Below, one piece after another: positions 1-10,681 of a stretch of 64,000 nt of DNA; position 1 is the stretch's first letter, and each line of letters opens with the position of its first letter. The position numbers were made by a program, and so were the translations under genes. The DNA is from Maribacter litopenaei (GTDB taxonomy: Bacteria > Bacteroidota > Bacteroidia > Flavobacteriales > Flavobacteriaceae): the NCBI RefSeq assembly GCF_025244665.1, contig NZ_CP104205.1:1423001-1487000 (forward strand). The letters are read 5' to 3'. The notes under the pieces are model-generated. The model did no database searches and was not told the origin of the DNA. It saw nothing but the letters and a program-made list of their open reading frames with translations.

Positions 1-679
1 CGTTATCGATACTTTCTCCAATGGCCGCCTTTACCAAATAGCTGCCCGCAAGGAAAATACTCCCTGTTTTATCCACAATAAGTGCCTCGTCACTCATAAT
101 GGGCAAGTAGGCCCCACCGGCCACACAACTTCCCATTACGGCAGCTATTTGGGTAATCCCCATGCTGCTCATGATGGCATTGTTCCTGAAAATACGGCCA
201 AAGTGCTCCTTGTCAGGGAATATTTCGTCCTGCATGGGCAGATACACCCCGGCGCTATCTACCAAGTAGATAATGGGTAGTTTGTTCTCTATGGCTATTT
301 CCTGCGCCCTTAGGTTCTTTTTTGCGGTTATCGGAAACCAGGCCCCAGCTTTTACAGTGGCATCATTTGCCACGACAATGCAAAGCCTCTTTTTTATATA
401 TCCAATCTTAATAACTACCCCGCCCGAAGGACATCCGCCATGTGCCTCGTACATCCCTTCACCAGCAAAGGCCCCAATTTCCAATTGTTCTGATTTTGGG
501 TCTAACAAATAGTCGATGCGCTCCCTTGCCGTTAGTTTTCCTTGATCGTGTTGCTTGGCTATTTTGGCCTTTCCTCCACCCAATTGTACATGGGCCAGTT
601 TCTTTCTTAATTCCGATAAAAGTAGTCTGTTGCTATCCTCGTTTTGATTGAACTTTAGATCCATTCTTTCCTGTTTCAT
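1..679 (-). CDS. Acyl-CoA (propionyl-CoA type) carboxylase, carboxyltransferase beta subunit, 3' end cut by window edge
   Basis: Reading the minus strand from ATG at 679 gives an open frame of about 226 codons that runs off the window start. It shows carboxyltransferase features: the N-terminal stretch ending TARERIDYLLD, then GGCPSGGVV, NDATVKAGAW, and an oxyanion-type region MGSCVAGGAYLP. Family knowledge: these biotin-dependent beta subunits transfer carboxyl from carboxybiotin to propionyl-, acetyl- or methylcrotonyl-CoA. The exact substrate cannot be told from this part; the closest feel is methylcrotonyl/propionyl-CoA carboxylase. A second in-frame ATG lies five codons downstream (664). 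It is divergent from the oxidoreductase at 738. Confidence 0.85.
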   Translation of the reverse strand, partial: MKQERMDLKFNQNEDSNRLLLSELRKKLAHVQLGGGKAKIAKQHDQGKLTARERIDYLLDPKSEQLEIGAFAGEGMYEAHGGCPSGGVVIKIGYIKKRLCIVVANDATVKAGAWFPITAKKNLRAQEIAIENKLPIIYLVDSAGVYLPMQDEIFPDKEHFGRIFRNNAIMSSMGITQIAAVMGSCVAGGAYLPIMSDEALIVDKTGSIFLAGSYLVKAAIGESIDN

Positions 680-702
680 TTCTTAGGCTAAAGATAAGGA
701 GT

Positions 703-710
703 TAAATTTG
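703..710 (+). promoter_or_regulatory. Possible -7 element (TAAATTTG) ahead of the oxidoreductase gene
   Basis: TAAATTTG matches the Bacteroidota -7 consensus TANNTTTG and lies 27 bases before the ATG at 738 in the 58-base divergent gap. No clear -33 TTG partner is visible, so this is tentative. Confidence 0.3.
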
Positions 711-737
711 GGTAAATTGTAAACAAAATATAAAAGT

Positions 738-1712
738 ATGGTACGATGGGGTATCGTGGGTGCTGGAAAAATTGCACACACTTTTTCAAAGGATTTGGCA
801 TTGGTTGCAGGGGGTACACTTACCGCTGTTGGTTCGAGAAGTCTTGAAAAGGCAAAGGAATTTGCTGCTGAATATGGGGCTGCCCATACCTTTGGAAGTT
901 ATGATGCCTTGTTTGAAAGTGATACCATAGACGTTGTTTATATAGCTACGCCGCATACCAATCATACCGAGCTGGCCATAAGGGCGATGCAGGCCGGTAA
1001 GCACGTACTTTGTGAAAAACCTATGGGCATAAGCAGGCCCGAGGTGGAAAGGATGGTTCGTGTAGCTAAAAAGGAAAAAGTTTTTTTAATGGAGGCCCTT
1101 TGGTCACGATTTAATCCCACCATAAATGCGGTAAAGGACTTAGTGGATTCAGGTGAAATTGGGGATGTGGGATATCTGTATTCAGATTTTGCTTTTTATG
1201 CTTTGGATCGGGACGAAAATGGAAGACTGTTAAACCCCGACTTGGCCGGCGGTTCTTTGCTGGACATCGGGATATACCCAATATTTTTATCCTATTTGAT
1301 GCTGGGAATGCCTACAGATATTATGGCAAATGTACATTTTCATAAGACAGGGGTGGAGAAGCAATGTAGTATGGTTTTTGACTACCCCAATGCACATGCC
1401 ATGTTGTACAGTGGGCTTACTACAAATTCTGAAATGAAGAGCGAAATTTCAGGAAGTAAGGGTTCTATTTATATCAATCCTAGGTGGCATGAGGCTACTA
1501 ACTATACCTTGGTAAAAGATGGTGAAACAAAAACTGTGGAATTGCCCAAGATAGGAAAGGGATATGGTCATGAGATAGAGGAAGTGCATGCATGTTTGCA
1601 GGAAGGAAAATTGGAAAGTGACCTGTGCACCCATCAGAATAGTTTAGACTTGATTTTTTTAATGGACACCATACGCTTGAAAACAGCTATTAAATTTCCT
1701 TTTGAACAATAA
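738..1712 (+). CDS. Gfo/Idh/MocA family NAD(P)-dependent oxidoreductase
   Basis: The 324-residue protein has an N-terminal Rossmann fold with the dinucleotide loop GAGKIA at residues 8-13 and the family's CEKP motif at residues 92-95, whose Lys is normally part of the active site. The C-terminal alpha/beta domain includes GGSLLDIGIYP, which carries the usual GxxxDxGxY-like signature. Length is typical for the family. Known members oxidise or reduce sugars, inositols or dihydrodiols; the substrate here is not deducible and no sugar operon surrounds it. The frame is intact, which is notable given how many neighbours are interrupted. Confidence 0.88.
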   Translation: MVRWGIVGAGKIAHTFSKDLALVAGGTLTAVGSRSLEKAKEFAAEYGAAHTFGSYDALFESDTIDVVYIATPHTNHTELAIRAMQAGKHVLCEKPMGISRPEVERMVRVAKKEKVFLMEALWSRFNPTINAVKDLVDSGEIGDVGYLYSDFAFYALDRDENGRLLNPDLAGGSLLDIGIYPIFLSYLMLGMPTDIMANVHFHKTGVEKQCSMVFDYPNAHAMLYSGLTTNSEMKSEISGSKGSIYINPRWHEATNYTLVKDGETKTVELPKIGKGYGHEIEEVHACLQEGKLESDLCTHQNSLDLIFLMDTIRLKTAIKFPFEQ

Positions 1713-1790
1713 TAATCGCTGGGAAAATTGGAAAGGCATTTTAAAAATTACGATATTTGATGTTCGCTTAAAACCAAAGGAAAGATGGGA

Positions 1791-1967
1791 ATGAATAAGA
1801 ATACTGTTTTGGCATGGGCCACATTTATTATGATTTTAGTGGGGTTGCTTTTAATCGGTGCGGGGGCCTTTCGATATGACGAAGTGGCGGGCTGGGGCTT
1901 CGCTTCTGTCGGTATCGGGTTTTTTGCCATTGCCTGGGTTTTTAATGCATTAAAGGGTAGGGTGTAG
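1791..1967 (+). CDS. Small two-helix membrane protein (flavobacterial CAL67264-like family)
   Basis: A 58-residue protein with two predicted membrane segments (about residues 8-27 and 34-53) separated by a short loop containing RYDEVAGWGF, ending in a basic tail. I recognise the sequence as resembling a small conserved flavobacterial membrane family named after CAL67264; its function is unknown. Two ATGs are in frame (1785 and 1791). AAGGAAAG lies right against 1785 but at a useful distance from 1791, so 1791 is preferred. Confidence 0.72.
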   Translation: MNKNTVLAWATFIMILVGLLLIGAGAFRYDEVAGWGFASVGIGFFAIAWVFNALKGRV

Positions 1968-2083
1968 GTGTTTTGTTTTAAGTTCTCAGTTAAAGGTAAT
2001 AGGGTATATTTCAACTATTTGTTGCCAACAACCAACTACCGACAAGCTTAATCTAATTGCTAACAACTAATTTCTAGATTTTT

Positions 2084-3774
2084 ATGTCTGACGATAAGAA
2101 GGTCATTTTTTCAATGTCCGGAGTTACCAAGACCTTTAAAACGGCAAATACGCCAGTTTTAAAGGACATTTATCTTAGTTTCTTTTATGGTGCCAAGATT
2201 GGTATTTTGGGACTTAATGGTTCCGGTAAATCTACCTTGCTCAAAATAATTGCCGGAAAGGATAAGAATTTTCAAGGGGATGTGGTCTTTTCACCGGGCT
2301 ACAATGTGGGATATTTGGAACAAGAACCAGAACTGGATGAGAACAAGACCGTTTTGGAGGTGGTAAAGGAAGGCGTTGCCGAAACAGTGGCCATCTTGGA
2401 TGAGTATAATAAAATCAACGATATGTTCGGTCTTCCGAAGTATATGAAGATGCGGACAAAATGCAAAAGTTGATGGACAAGCAGGCGGCACTTCAAGACA
2501 AGATAGATGCTTCCAATGCATGGGAATTGGATACCAAATTGGAAATTGCCATGGACGCACTCAGAACCCCGGAGGGGGACAAGAAAATATCGGTATTATC
2601 AGGGGGAGAAAGAAGAAGGGTAGCGCTATGTCGTTTGTTATTGCAAGAGCCTGAAATTCTCTTGTTGGATGAGCCCACCAACCATTTGGATGCTGAGTCC
2701 GTGCACTGGTTGGAACACCATTTGGCCCAATATAAAGGTACGGTCATTGCTGTTACGCATGATCGATATTTCTTGGATAATGTGGCTGGCTGGATTCGCG
2801 AATTGGATAGGGGAGAAGGTATACCATGGAAGGGGAACTATTCCTCTTGGTTAGATCAAAAATCCAAACGACTGGCCCAAGAGAGTAAAACGGCCTCCAA
2901 ACGACAAAAAACCTTGGAGCGTGAGTTGGAATGGGTACGGCAAGGTGTGAAGGGTAGACAGACCAAACAAAAGGCCCGTCTTAAGAATTATGACAAGTTG
3001 ATGAGCCAGGACTAGAAGCAATTGGATGAAAAGCTGGAAATCTATATTCCCAATGGATCTCGTTTGGGAACGAATGTTATTGAAGCGAAAGGTGTAAGCA
3101 AGGCGTATGGCGACAAACTCTTATATGAAGATTTAAATTTTAAGCTACCCCAGGCCGGTATCGTTGGTATTATTGGTCCTAACGGAGCAGGTAAGACCAC
3201 GATTTTCAGAATGATTATGGGTGAGGAAGCCCCGGACAAAGGAGAATTTGTTGTGGGCGATACCGCAAAAATTGCCTACGTGGACCAAAGCCACTCCAAT
3301 ATTGACCCGGAAAAAACAATCCGGCAAAACTTCAGTGATGAGCAGGAATTAATTATGATGGGTGGAAGACAGGTAAACTCAAGAGCTTATTTAAGTAGGT
3401 TTAATTTTTCGGGAAGTGAGCAGAACAAAAAAGTAAATATGTTGTCCGGTGGGGAACGAAACCGTCTCCATTTGGCCATGACCTTAAAAGAAGAAGGAAA
3501 CGTATTGTTGCTGGATGAGCCTACGAACGATTTGGATGTTAACACGTTAAGGGCCTTGGAAGAAGGTTTAGAGAATTTCGCCGGTTGTGCCGTGGTAATA
3601 TCTCATGATAGATGGTTCCTTGACCGAATCTGCACCCATATTCTTGCCTTTGAAGGTAACTCAGAGGTATATTTCTTTGAAGGATCTTTCTCCGATTACG
3701 AGGAAAATAAGAAGAAACGTTTGGGTGGTGATTTGATGCCAAAGCGGATCAAGTATAAAAAGTTAATCAGATAA
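2084..3774 (+). CDS. ettA: ABC-F ATPase EttA (energy-dependent translational throttle), interrupted twice
   Basis: Over its full span this encodes about 563 residues with two ABC ATPase domains: Walker [10 protein letters not shown] at residues 43-51, signature [16 protein letters not shown]; then [17 protein letters not shown] and DEPTNDLD, with the EttA-type arm and linker between. EttA binds the ribosomal E site and gates entry into elongation according to ATP/ADP ratio; it is soluble with no membrane domain. The frame breaks at about 2435-2439, where CCGAA stands for an expected CCGGAA ([11 protein letters not shown] is restored). An in-frame TAG at 3013 replaces an expected CAG inside a GGACC site. 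Both look like sequence errors rather than decay, because both halves remain well conserved. Confidence 0.88.
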
Positions 3775-3844
3775 ATACCAAGTAGGTATTATGGAAGGAA
3801 CATGTAATTCACCTTCCAAAATCAGATGCATTGAAAAATGGTAT

Positions 3845-3876
3845 AAAAAAAGGGCGGAAATTTCCGCCCTTTTTTT
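3845..3876. terminator. Rho-independent terminator, palindromic, probably bidirectional
   Basis: A perfect 20-base palindrome at 3851-3870 (agggcggaaa/tttccgccct) is preceded by an A run and followed by a T run. It sits between the convergent ettA and M16 peptidase genes. Confidence 0.85.
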
Positions 3877-3918
3877 GGTATCAGTAGTTCTTTAAATCCT
3901 TAAAGATTGTCTTGTAAA

Positions 3919-5307
3919 TTATTGCTTCAAAGGTTTTTGAACCGTTTCCATTACTTTAGTCCTGTATCTTGGCCTTATCGCCAACAACTATCAAGGTCAT
4001 ATTTTACTGGTCTGATGTATTTACGGGTCATTTCCTGAACCTTTTCAGGGGTTATGGCATGCATATTTTGCACCTTGTTGGTAAGGAAGGATTCATCCAA
4101 ATCATGGGTATCTAAAAATATCAATTGGCCTATAATTCCGTTAGGGGTAGAATTTTGTAACACATAAATACCCGATTCATAATTAATGATACCATCAAGT
4201 TCTTCCTGGGTAGGCGGTTCTTCTTGCAAACGCTGAATTTCCTTTTGTATTTCGGCTAAAGACGCGCCTGTATGCTCTGTAGTTACATCGGCGGATTCAT
4301 ACCAAACCCCACTTTTATAATTGGTGTCCAAACTGCTATAAGGGGAATACGTATATCCTTTATCCTCACGAATATTACTGGTAATCCTTGAAGCGAAAGA
4401 ACCTCCAAGAATGGAATTGGTGACGTCTAAGGCTACATAATCGTCATCCGAAGGCCCTACAGTAGGAAGCCCATAATAGATAGTAGATTGGGGGGCATCT
4501 CGGTCGATCAATGATTTTTATTTCATTGGAAGTGACCGGTTCTGCCACATTATACTGTGCTTCTGTGCCTTTTTTCCAATCGCCCAATGCACTTTCGACT
4601 GCCTCCCGTACAGCTTCCCTATTAAAATTGCCAGCGACATATACGGTGGTTCTTAACGCCCCGAAGTGACTCTCATAAAAGGATTTTATATCGGCAACCG
4701 TATAGGAATCGATCATCTCATCCGTTGGATAGACTCTGCCGTAGGGATGATTGGGATAAATAGAAGCATAAAAATCCCTATTGGCTTGTGCCTGCGGTCT
4801 TGATAATCGTACCGAAAGATCTCGTTTCATGTTATCCTTTAATCTTCCCAACTCACTTTCAGGGAATTTTGGGTTCTTAAGGACATCGGCCATAACCGAA
4901 ATAGCTTGCGGGGCAAATTCATAAAGTACGGAACTACTGATGGACGAAGTGTGTAATCCAACGCCAATATTTAGGTTTCCCCCCATTCCGGCCATTTCAT
5001 CCGCTATTTGCTTGTTGGTTTTGGTAGTACTGCCTTCCTCTAACAAATCCGCTAAAAGATCCGTAAGCCATACTTGGTTTTCGTTTTCATCGATATTACC
5101 TGTTTTGATACTGAATCGAATGGTAGCCTTTGGAATGGATCCGTATGGAATCATCACGAGAGTAAGTCCGTTGTCAAAGGAAACTATTTCCTTTTTTGGA
5201 AGGGTAAAGTTTTTGGGCTCGCCTCCTTTTGGGGGCATCTCTTTTTCCTGGGCCGAAACCCCTGTTAAAAAAGCTATCGCAATGATGTAAGGAATAAAAT
5301 GCTTCAT
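3919..5307 (-). CDS. M16 family zinc peptidase-like protein, non-catalytic partner subunit, frameshifted
   Basis: About 460 residues with a signal peptide (cleavage after GVSAQ) and the M16 clam-shell fold, but the zinc motif HxxEH is absent: the equivalent segment reads LLADLLEEGSTTK. In M16B pairs the second subunit typically lacks zinc ligands and supplies the R/Y motif; here GYTYSPYSSL in the C-terminal half fits that. Its ATG overlaps the stop of nothing downstream; its upstream partner's ATG/TAA overlap at 5307 indicates one operon. The frame is broken at 4499-4503 (CTCGG on the plus strand for expected CCGG), near 4003-4010 in an A run, and near 3954-3958 beside a GGACT; the natural stop then falls at 3919. 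The extreme C-terminus is uncertain. Confidence 0.8.
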
Positions 5308-6713
5308 TAGGATTGTGTTTTATCGTTATCTGCCAATAGAGGATTTACTGTTAAGACAGTTCTATTGGATTTAATTAGGAATTCGTCAATTGTTTTTTTG
5401 ACAATTTCCGGGTTAATTTCCTTAAAGGAATCTTCCAGTGTATTGATCCTTTCAGGATTGTCATCAAACAAGGCAAAGGAACAGAGTAAATCCGCCCTAC
5501 CCAATCCAAAGGTCCCACCAATATCATCATACAATTGAGACCTAATTTTTACGATTGCTTGATCGATCATAGATTGGCTGATCGAATCCTTAAGACCGAT
5601 CATAACTTCATCAATTGCGGTTAAGATTTCCTCTTCCGTGGTATCGTTGTCATATGTTAAATCATACATCCATAGCATAGGGCCTTGGTAATTGAACATA
5701 TTGCCCAAATAGTTGATACCACCACTTACGTTGGAGGTAAAACCTTTTTCCTTCTCGAGTTTTTGTGCCAATAGACTATTGTCTCCCTGTACCAAAATTT
5801 GGTCCAAAAGGCCCATGGCAAAATATTCCTGGGAATTTCTTTCAGGCATATGGTAGGCGAGGGCTATGGCCGGCTTATTTGCTAGAGGGTCGTCTTTTAC
5901 AAAGGTTTTTTCCTCTGTCTGCTTGGGTTCTGAAATATCGGGTTTGGCAGGTAATTCAGATGCTGGAATGTTTCCAAAATATTTCTCGATCCAAGCTTTG
6001 GTCTCTTCCAATTCAAAATCTCCTACCACGGAAAGCGCCGCGTTATTAGGTGCATAATAGGTTTTGAAAAAACTGGAGACATCCTCCAAATTAGCGGCAT
6101 CCAAATCTTCTAGATCCCCATAGAAATTATGCGCATTATACCAATTTGTATTGGCATACTGCGGCATATCCAACCATGGGAACCCACCATAGGGTTGATT
6201 GAGTACATTAACTTTCACTTCGTTCTTTACCACGCCTTGTTGGTTGGTCAGGTTATCTTGGGTAATATCCAGTCCTCGCATACGATCTGCCTCGGCCCAA
6301 AGCATGGTTTCCAGTTTGTGCGAAGGCACAATTTCAAAATAATTGGTAAAGTCGAATCTTGTGGAACCATTGAGTACACCTCCATTTTCTTGAACTAGCT
6401 TAATAAATTCCATTTTGCCCATATTCTTAGAACCTTGAAACATCATATGTTCAAAAAGGTGGGCAAAACCTGTCCTTTCCTGAGGTTCTATCCGAAATCC
6501 AATGTTGTAATATACAGCAACAATGGCGGTTGGCGAGGTATTATCCTGCGATAGGATTACCTTAAGTCCGTTATCCAAGGTGTAATATTCCACAGGCACC
6601 TTGAACTGAGCGATTTCCTGTTCCTCCGTATCGGTCTTTTCACATTGATTATTACAAGCAAGGATGAACAGAAATAATAGGGGAAGGAAAAACAATCCAG
6701 CTTTAAATTTCAT
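5307..6713 (-). CDS. M16 family zinc metallopeptidase lipoprotein (catalytic subunit)
   Basis: 468 residues with a lipoprotein signal (lipobox ending at Cys20, LFILAC) and the inverted zinc motif HLFEH at residues 85-89, followed by MMFQGSKNMG; the downstream Glu ligand region is also present. M16B enzymes degrade or process peptides and proteins in the periplasm or on the envelope. Its stop codon overlaps the ATG of the next gene by one base (TAATG at 5305-5309), so the two subunits are probably translated together and form a heterodimer. Intact frame. Confidence 0.9.
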   Translation of the reverse strand: MKFKAGLFFLPLLFLFILACNNQCEKTDTEEQEIAQFKVPVEYYTLDNGLKVILSQDNTSPTAIVAVYYNIGFRIEPQERTGFAHLFEHMMFQGSKNMGKMEFIKLVQENGGVLNGSTRFDFTNYFEIVPSHKLETMLWAEADRMRGLDITQDNLTNQQGVVKNEVKVNVLNQPYGGFPWLDMPQYANTNWYNAHNFYGDLEDLDAANLEDVSSFFKTYYAPNNAALSVVGDFELEETKAWIEKYFGNIPASELPAKPDISEPKQTEEKTFVKDDPLANKPAIALAYHMPERNSQEYFAMGLLDQILVQGDNSLLAQKLEKEKGFTSNVSGGINYLGNMFNYQGPMLWMYDLTYDNDTTEEEILTAIDEVMIGLKDSISQSMIDQAIVKIRSQLYDDIGGTFGLGRADLLCSFALFDDNPERINTLEDSFKEINPEIVKKTIDEFLIKSNRTVLTVNPLLADNDKTQS

Positions 6714-6784
6714 GTAGTTTTATTTAGGTTATAAAAAGGTTTTCATACAGTAAGACTACTAGTAATGAAAGATGTTACATTTTT

Positions 6785-7600
6785 TTAATATTCTTCGGTA
6801 GGGTACCAGTCCAATTGTACCACCTCAATGTTCTTGTCACCTTCATTGACCAGTTGTTTGAACTTAGCAACATCGCTAACATCTGGTCGTCCTCTATAGT
6901 GATAGGGATATACTTGGACAGGTTTAAAATCCAATACTGCAGAAGCTGCACTTTCTTCAGTCATTGTGTACGGCAGGTTCATACAAACAAATGCTTTGTC
7001 TATGTCTTGTAGATTTCGCATCTCCGTAATGTCCTCGGTATCACCTGAGAAGTATATTCTTTCATTACCTAAGGTAAGCACATAGCCGTTGCCTCTTCCC
7101 TTTACATGAAAATCTTTGGCCTCCTCTCTCAAATTATACATGGGTATTGCCTCTATTCCCACACCATTCATCTCAGTATTTTCACCATTATTTAAAATCT
7201 TAAGTTGGGAGTTGAATTCCTCGGGCATTTGGTCCGCAACCGCTTTAGGAACTACAATGGAAATAGAGCTCGTGTTGATCTCCTGTAATGTTTCTACATT
7301 GAGATGGTCCCCATGAATATCTGTGATGAGAATTAGGTCTGGATCATTTTGACCTTCAAAGGCCTTGGCTCCTCCTGTAGGATCTACATAAATGGTTACA
7401 TCGTTCCATTCCAATACGGTAGTGGCATGCTCAATAGGAATCACTTCTACGGAATTTGAATCCATCTGACCTTCCTTAGTATTCATTTCAGCAGATTCCA
7501 TTTGCACTGCTTCATTTTCAGTATTCTTTTTTTCTACATTTTTACATGAAAAAAAAATGGTAGTTGTAAATAACAGTAATAGTAAATTTCTCTTTTTCAT
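6785..7600 (-). CDS. MBL-fold metal-dependent hydrolase, lipoprotein (UlaG-like)
   Basis: 271 residues from ATG at 7600, chosen because it gives a clean lipoprotein signal ending in Cys19 (FFSC). A longer frame starts seven codons earlier but adds nothing signal-like. The metallo-beta-lactamase fold is shown by TDIHGDHLN, a variant of HxHxDH in which the first His is Asp, and by later SGDTED and YPYHYRGRPD segments that supply further ligands. Related proteins are predicted hydrolases of unknown substrate. It lies close behind the GNAT gene on the same strand. Confidence 0.8.
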   Translation of the reverse strand: MKKRNLLLLLFTTTIFFSCKNVEKKNTENEAVQMESAEMNTKEGQMDSNSVEVIPIEHATTVLEWNDVTIYVDPTGGAKAFEGQNDPDLILITDIHGDHLNVETLQEINTSSISIVVPKAVADQMPEEFNSQLKILNNGENTEMNGVGIEAIPMYNLREEAKDFHVKGRGNGYVLTLGNERIYFSGDTEDITEMRNLQDIDKAFVCMNLPYTMTEESAASAVLDFKPVQVYPYHYRGRPDVSDVAKFKQLVNEGDKNIEVVQLDWYPTEEY

Positions 7601-7613
7601 AATTTGATTTAGA

Positions 7614-8072
7614 TTAAACAATTAATTCCATTTTTATGTCAGATCTGGTATATGGGGAATTACCTTCCAATAGTATTTCCTTGAAGCCGTGTTTTCTATA
7701 TATGTGCAAGGCCGGATTTAATTTAGTACTTGAATACAATATAATTTTTTTCCATTGGTTGCCTTTTGCTAATTCTATGGCATGGGTAAGCATTCTTTGT
7801 CCTATTTGTAAGCCTTGATGGTTTTCATCAACGGCCATCTTGCCCAACTCAAAAATTCCTTCTTCAAGTTTTAGCAAAGCATAGCAACTTACGGGCTTTT
7901 GATTCCATAGTCCTATAAAAATAAAGCCACCCTTTTCCAGGATATGTGTATCAGATTCATTGAGTAGCTCGTGATCTTTTTCCTCTACATAGAAAAAATG
8001 TTGTAGCCACGCTAGGTTTAAATCCCTGAAAATATTCTTGTACTGGCCTTCATAAGCCACGATTTTTAGCAT
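7614..8072 (-). CDS. GNAT family N-acetyltransferase
   Basis: 152 residues of a single GNAT domain. The acetyl-CoA binding motif A is visible as LGKMAVDENHQGLQIGQRML around residues 75-94, followed by the motif B region LYSSTKLNPALHIYRKHGF typical of small-molecule acetyltransferases. The acceptor substrate is unknown. The stop lies 14 bases before the ATG of the MBL lipoprotein, so the two are likely cotranscribed. Confidence 0.85.
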   Translation of the reverse strand: MLKIVAYEGQYKNIFRDLNLAWLQHFFYVEEKDHELLNESDTHILEKGGFIFIGLWNQKPVSCYALLKLEEGIFELGKMAVDENHQGLQIGQRMLTHAIELAKGNQWKKIILYSSTKLNPALHIYRKHGFKEILLEGNSPYTRSDIKMELIV

Positions 8073-8241
8073 GGTAAATAGGATTGACCCGAACCTAAAA
8101 TTATTAAAAGAAGTTAGGCTTTTAAAAATGATTTAAAATAATTTAACATTAAAAAATCTAAAATCAGCTTACGTACGTATATAGATTGATACAAACAAAC
8201 ACTTTAGTTGAAAATCAACAAGATTAATTAAATATCACATT

Positions 8242-9129
8242 ATGACTGAAACAAAAAATAACAATGGTTTGAAGGTCCTAGCCGCATTACTAGGTGTAGT
8301 GCTTTTGGGTACTATTATTTACACTGTTAGTCTTTATCAGGATAAGAAAAAGACAGAAACCGTTCTTACAAAAGAAAAAGAATTGGTTGTTGAGGATTTG
8401 AATAGCTTGAAATCAGAATATGATAAGGCTATTTTGGAAAGTAATGCTACTAACGAAGAATTGGTTACGGCTAGGGACAACATTGCAAAATACATTGATT
8501 CCGTAAAAACAATGAAGGCTGATATCTCTGCTTTGTCAAGATACAGAAGACAAGTAGGAGTTCTTAAGGCTGAAAGAGAGCAGTTGTTAAAACAAGTGGA
8601 TTCCTTGACCCGTTCTAACACAATGATTGCCATGCAACGTGACAGTACTTATGTTGAGTTGGAAAAACAAACTGTCTTCAACGATTCACTAGTGGTACAA
8701 AATACTCAATTGGCTGATGCGGTTGCCAAAGGTTCTGCCTTAAACCTATCAAAGTTCAATGTAGACGCCGTTAAGGAGCGTAACAGTGGAAAATTGGTTT
8801 CTACTCAAAGAGCAAGAGCTACGGATAAATTTAAAATTTGTTTTACCGTTGCTGATAACGTAATCGCTCAGGCTGGTGACAGAGAGTTTTATTTAGAGGT
8901 GTTAGATCCCCAAGGAAATGTAATGGGCGAGAGTTTCTCTAAAACAAACGATGAAGGTGCTTCTATTACTTATAGCAAGGCAACTGAATTCTACTATGAA
9001 AACAAAGCTTTGGATGTTTGTGATTATATCAATAAACCTGCAAGTGATTTCCAAGATGGTAATTACATGGTAAATGTATATGATGATAAGCTTAAATTAT
9101 TAGGAACTTCCAAGTTCACTTTGAAATAA
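8242..9129 (+). CDS. Membrane-anchored coiled-coil protein of unknown function
   Basis: 295 residues. A single N-terminal membrane segment (about residues 10-28, LAALLGVVLLGTIIYTVSLY) is followed by a long charged heptad-rich coiled coil (about residues 33-165) and a C-terminal globular beta-rich domain of about 120 residues starting near KLVSTQRARATDKF. The topology suggests a periplasmic coiled coil tethered to the inner membrane. Similar proteins occur widely in Flavobacteriaceae without an assigned role. Intact, standing alone with its own terminator. Confidence 0.75.
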   Translation: MTETKNNNGLKVLAALLGVVLLGTIIYTVSLYQDKKKTETVLTKEKELVVEDLNSLKSEYDKAILESNATNEELVTARDNIAKYIDSVKTMKADISALSRYRRQVGVLKAEREQLLKQVDSLTRSNTMIAMQRDSTYVELEKQTVFNDSLVVQNTQLADAVAKGSALNLSKFNVDAVKERNSGKLVSTQRARATDKFKICFTVADNVIAQAGDREFYLEVLDPQGNVMGESFSKTNDEGASITYSKATEFYYENKALDVCDYINKPASDFQDGNYMVNVYDDKLKLLGTSKFTLK

Positions 9130-9150
9130 GAACACTATCCATTAAATACA

Positions 9151-9184
9151 AAAGGGCGGTCTATGTTGAATCGCCCTTTTTTAT
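9151..9184. terminator. Rho-independent terminator between convergent genes
   Basis: Stem aaagggcg (9151-9158) pairs with cgcccttt (9172-9179), followed by a T-rich tract. It serves the coiled-coil protein on the plus strand and lies just past the stop of fumarase on the minus strand. Confidence 0.8.
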
Positions 9185-9200
9185 TTTCTAGAAACTCTTT

Positions 9201-10597
9201 TTATTTAAGACTTCCTACCATATCCTCAGGTTTTACCCATTGATCATATTCCTCGGCCGTTACATAACCTAAATTGACGGCTTCTTCCTTTAAAGTAGTT
9301 CCATTTTTGTGTGCCGTATTGGCTATCTCCGCGGCTTTGTAATATCCTATTTTAGTATTTAAGGCGGTAACCAACATTAAGGAATTGTTCAAGAGTTGTT
9401 TAATTACACTGTGATTAGGTTCAATTCCAGCGGCACAGTGCTCCTCGAAACTTACACAAGCATCTCCCAATAATTGGGCAGATTGCAGGATGTTGGCCGC
9501 CATTAAGGGCTTAAAAACGTTTAACTCGTAATGCCCTTGGGTTCCTCCAACCGTTATGGCTACATCATTCCCCATCACCTGTGCACAGACCATGGTCATA
9601 GCCTCACATTGTGTTGGGTTTACTTTACCTGGCATAATGGAGCTTCCTGGCTCGTTTGCGGGAATAATAATTTCCCCGATACCGGATCGGGGCCCGGAGG
9701 CCATCATTCGGATATCATTTGCAATCTTGTTCAATGAAACGGCTAATTGTTTTAATGCCCCATGACTTTCAACAATTGCGTCGTGGGCTGCAAGGGCCTC
9801 AAATTTGTTTTCAGCCGTTTTAAATGGTAATCCTGTAAAATCGGCAATATATTTTGCAACAAGTATATCATACCCTTCAGGAGTGTTCAATCCGATCCCA
9901 ACGGCAGTTCCGCCCAAGGCTAACTCGCCCAAATGTTCCAAAGTGTTTTGTAGCGCCTTTAAACCATGATCCAATTGGGAAACATATCCCGAAAATTCCT
10001 GACCTAGGGTTAGGGGGTGGCATCCATCAAATGGGTCCGACCTATTTTTACCACATCCTTAAAATCTTTGGCTTTTTTGTCCAAAGTATCCCTTAATTGC
10101 TTAACACCAGGAATAGTGGTTTCTACTATTTTTTTATAAGCAGCAATATGCATTCCTGTGGGAAAGGTATCGTTCGATGATTGGGATTTGTTCACATCAT
10201 CGTTGGGCTGAATGGTCTTTTCTCCTTCTCCAATTACCTTTCCAGCAATTTCATGTGCCCTGTTTGCAATTACCTCGTTCACATTCATATTACTTTGAGT
10301 TCCGGAACCTGTTTGCCAAATAACCAATGGGAATTGATCGTCGTGCTTTCCATCTAATATTTCATCGCAGACCTGGGCGATTAGATCTCTTTTAGCCTCT
10401 GACAAAACGCCGAGCTCACAATTGGCATATGCGGCCGACTTTTTTAAAAAGGCAAATCCGTACACAATATCCAGTGGCATGGAGGCAGACGGACCAATCT
10501 TGAAATTGTTTCGTGATCGCTCGGTTTGTGCTCCCCAATACTTTTCCTTGGGCACTTTAACCTCGCCCATGGTGTCTTTCTCTATTCTATAACTCAT
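9201..10597 (-). CDS. fumC: Class II fumarate hydratase, interrupted by one frameshift
   Basis: About 465 residues. The N-terminal part holds [13 protein letters not shown] and [10 protein letters not shown]; the C-terminal part holds the class II fumarase/aspartase signature [11 protein letters not shown]. It interconverts fumarate and malate in the TCA cycle in the cytoplasm. ATG at 10597 is chosen over a longer in-frame start because [13 protein letters not shown] is the usual family beginning. The frame is lost at about 10011-10016, where a run of five C is one short; restoring a base gives [19 protein letters not shown] across the break. A core metabolic gene is unlikely to be truly dead, so sequence error is favoured. 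Confidence 0.9.
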
Positions 10598-10681
10598 GAT
10601 TTTAAATGTTTTGGAAAACAAATTTAGGGGTTTGCCCAGTTTTTTAGACTTGAAAGCGAATTAAATATTTTTTAATTTTGA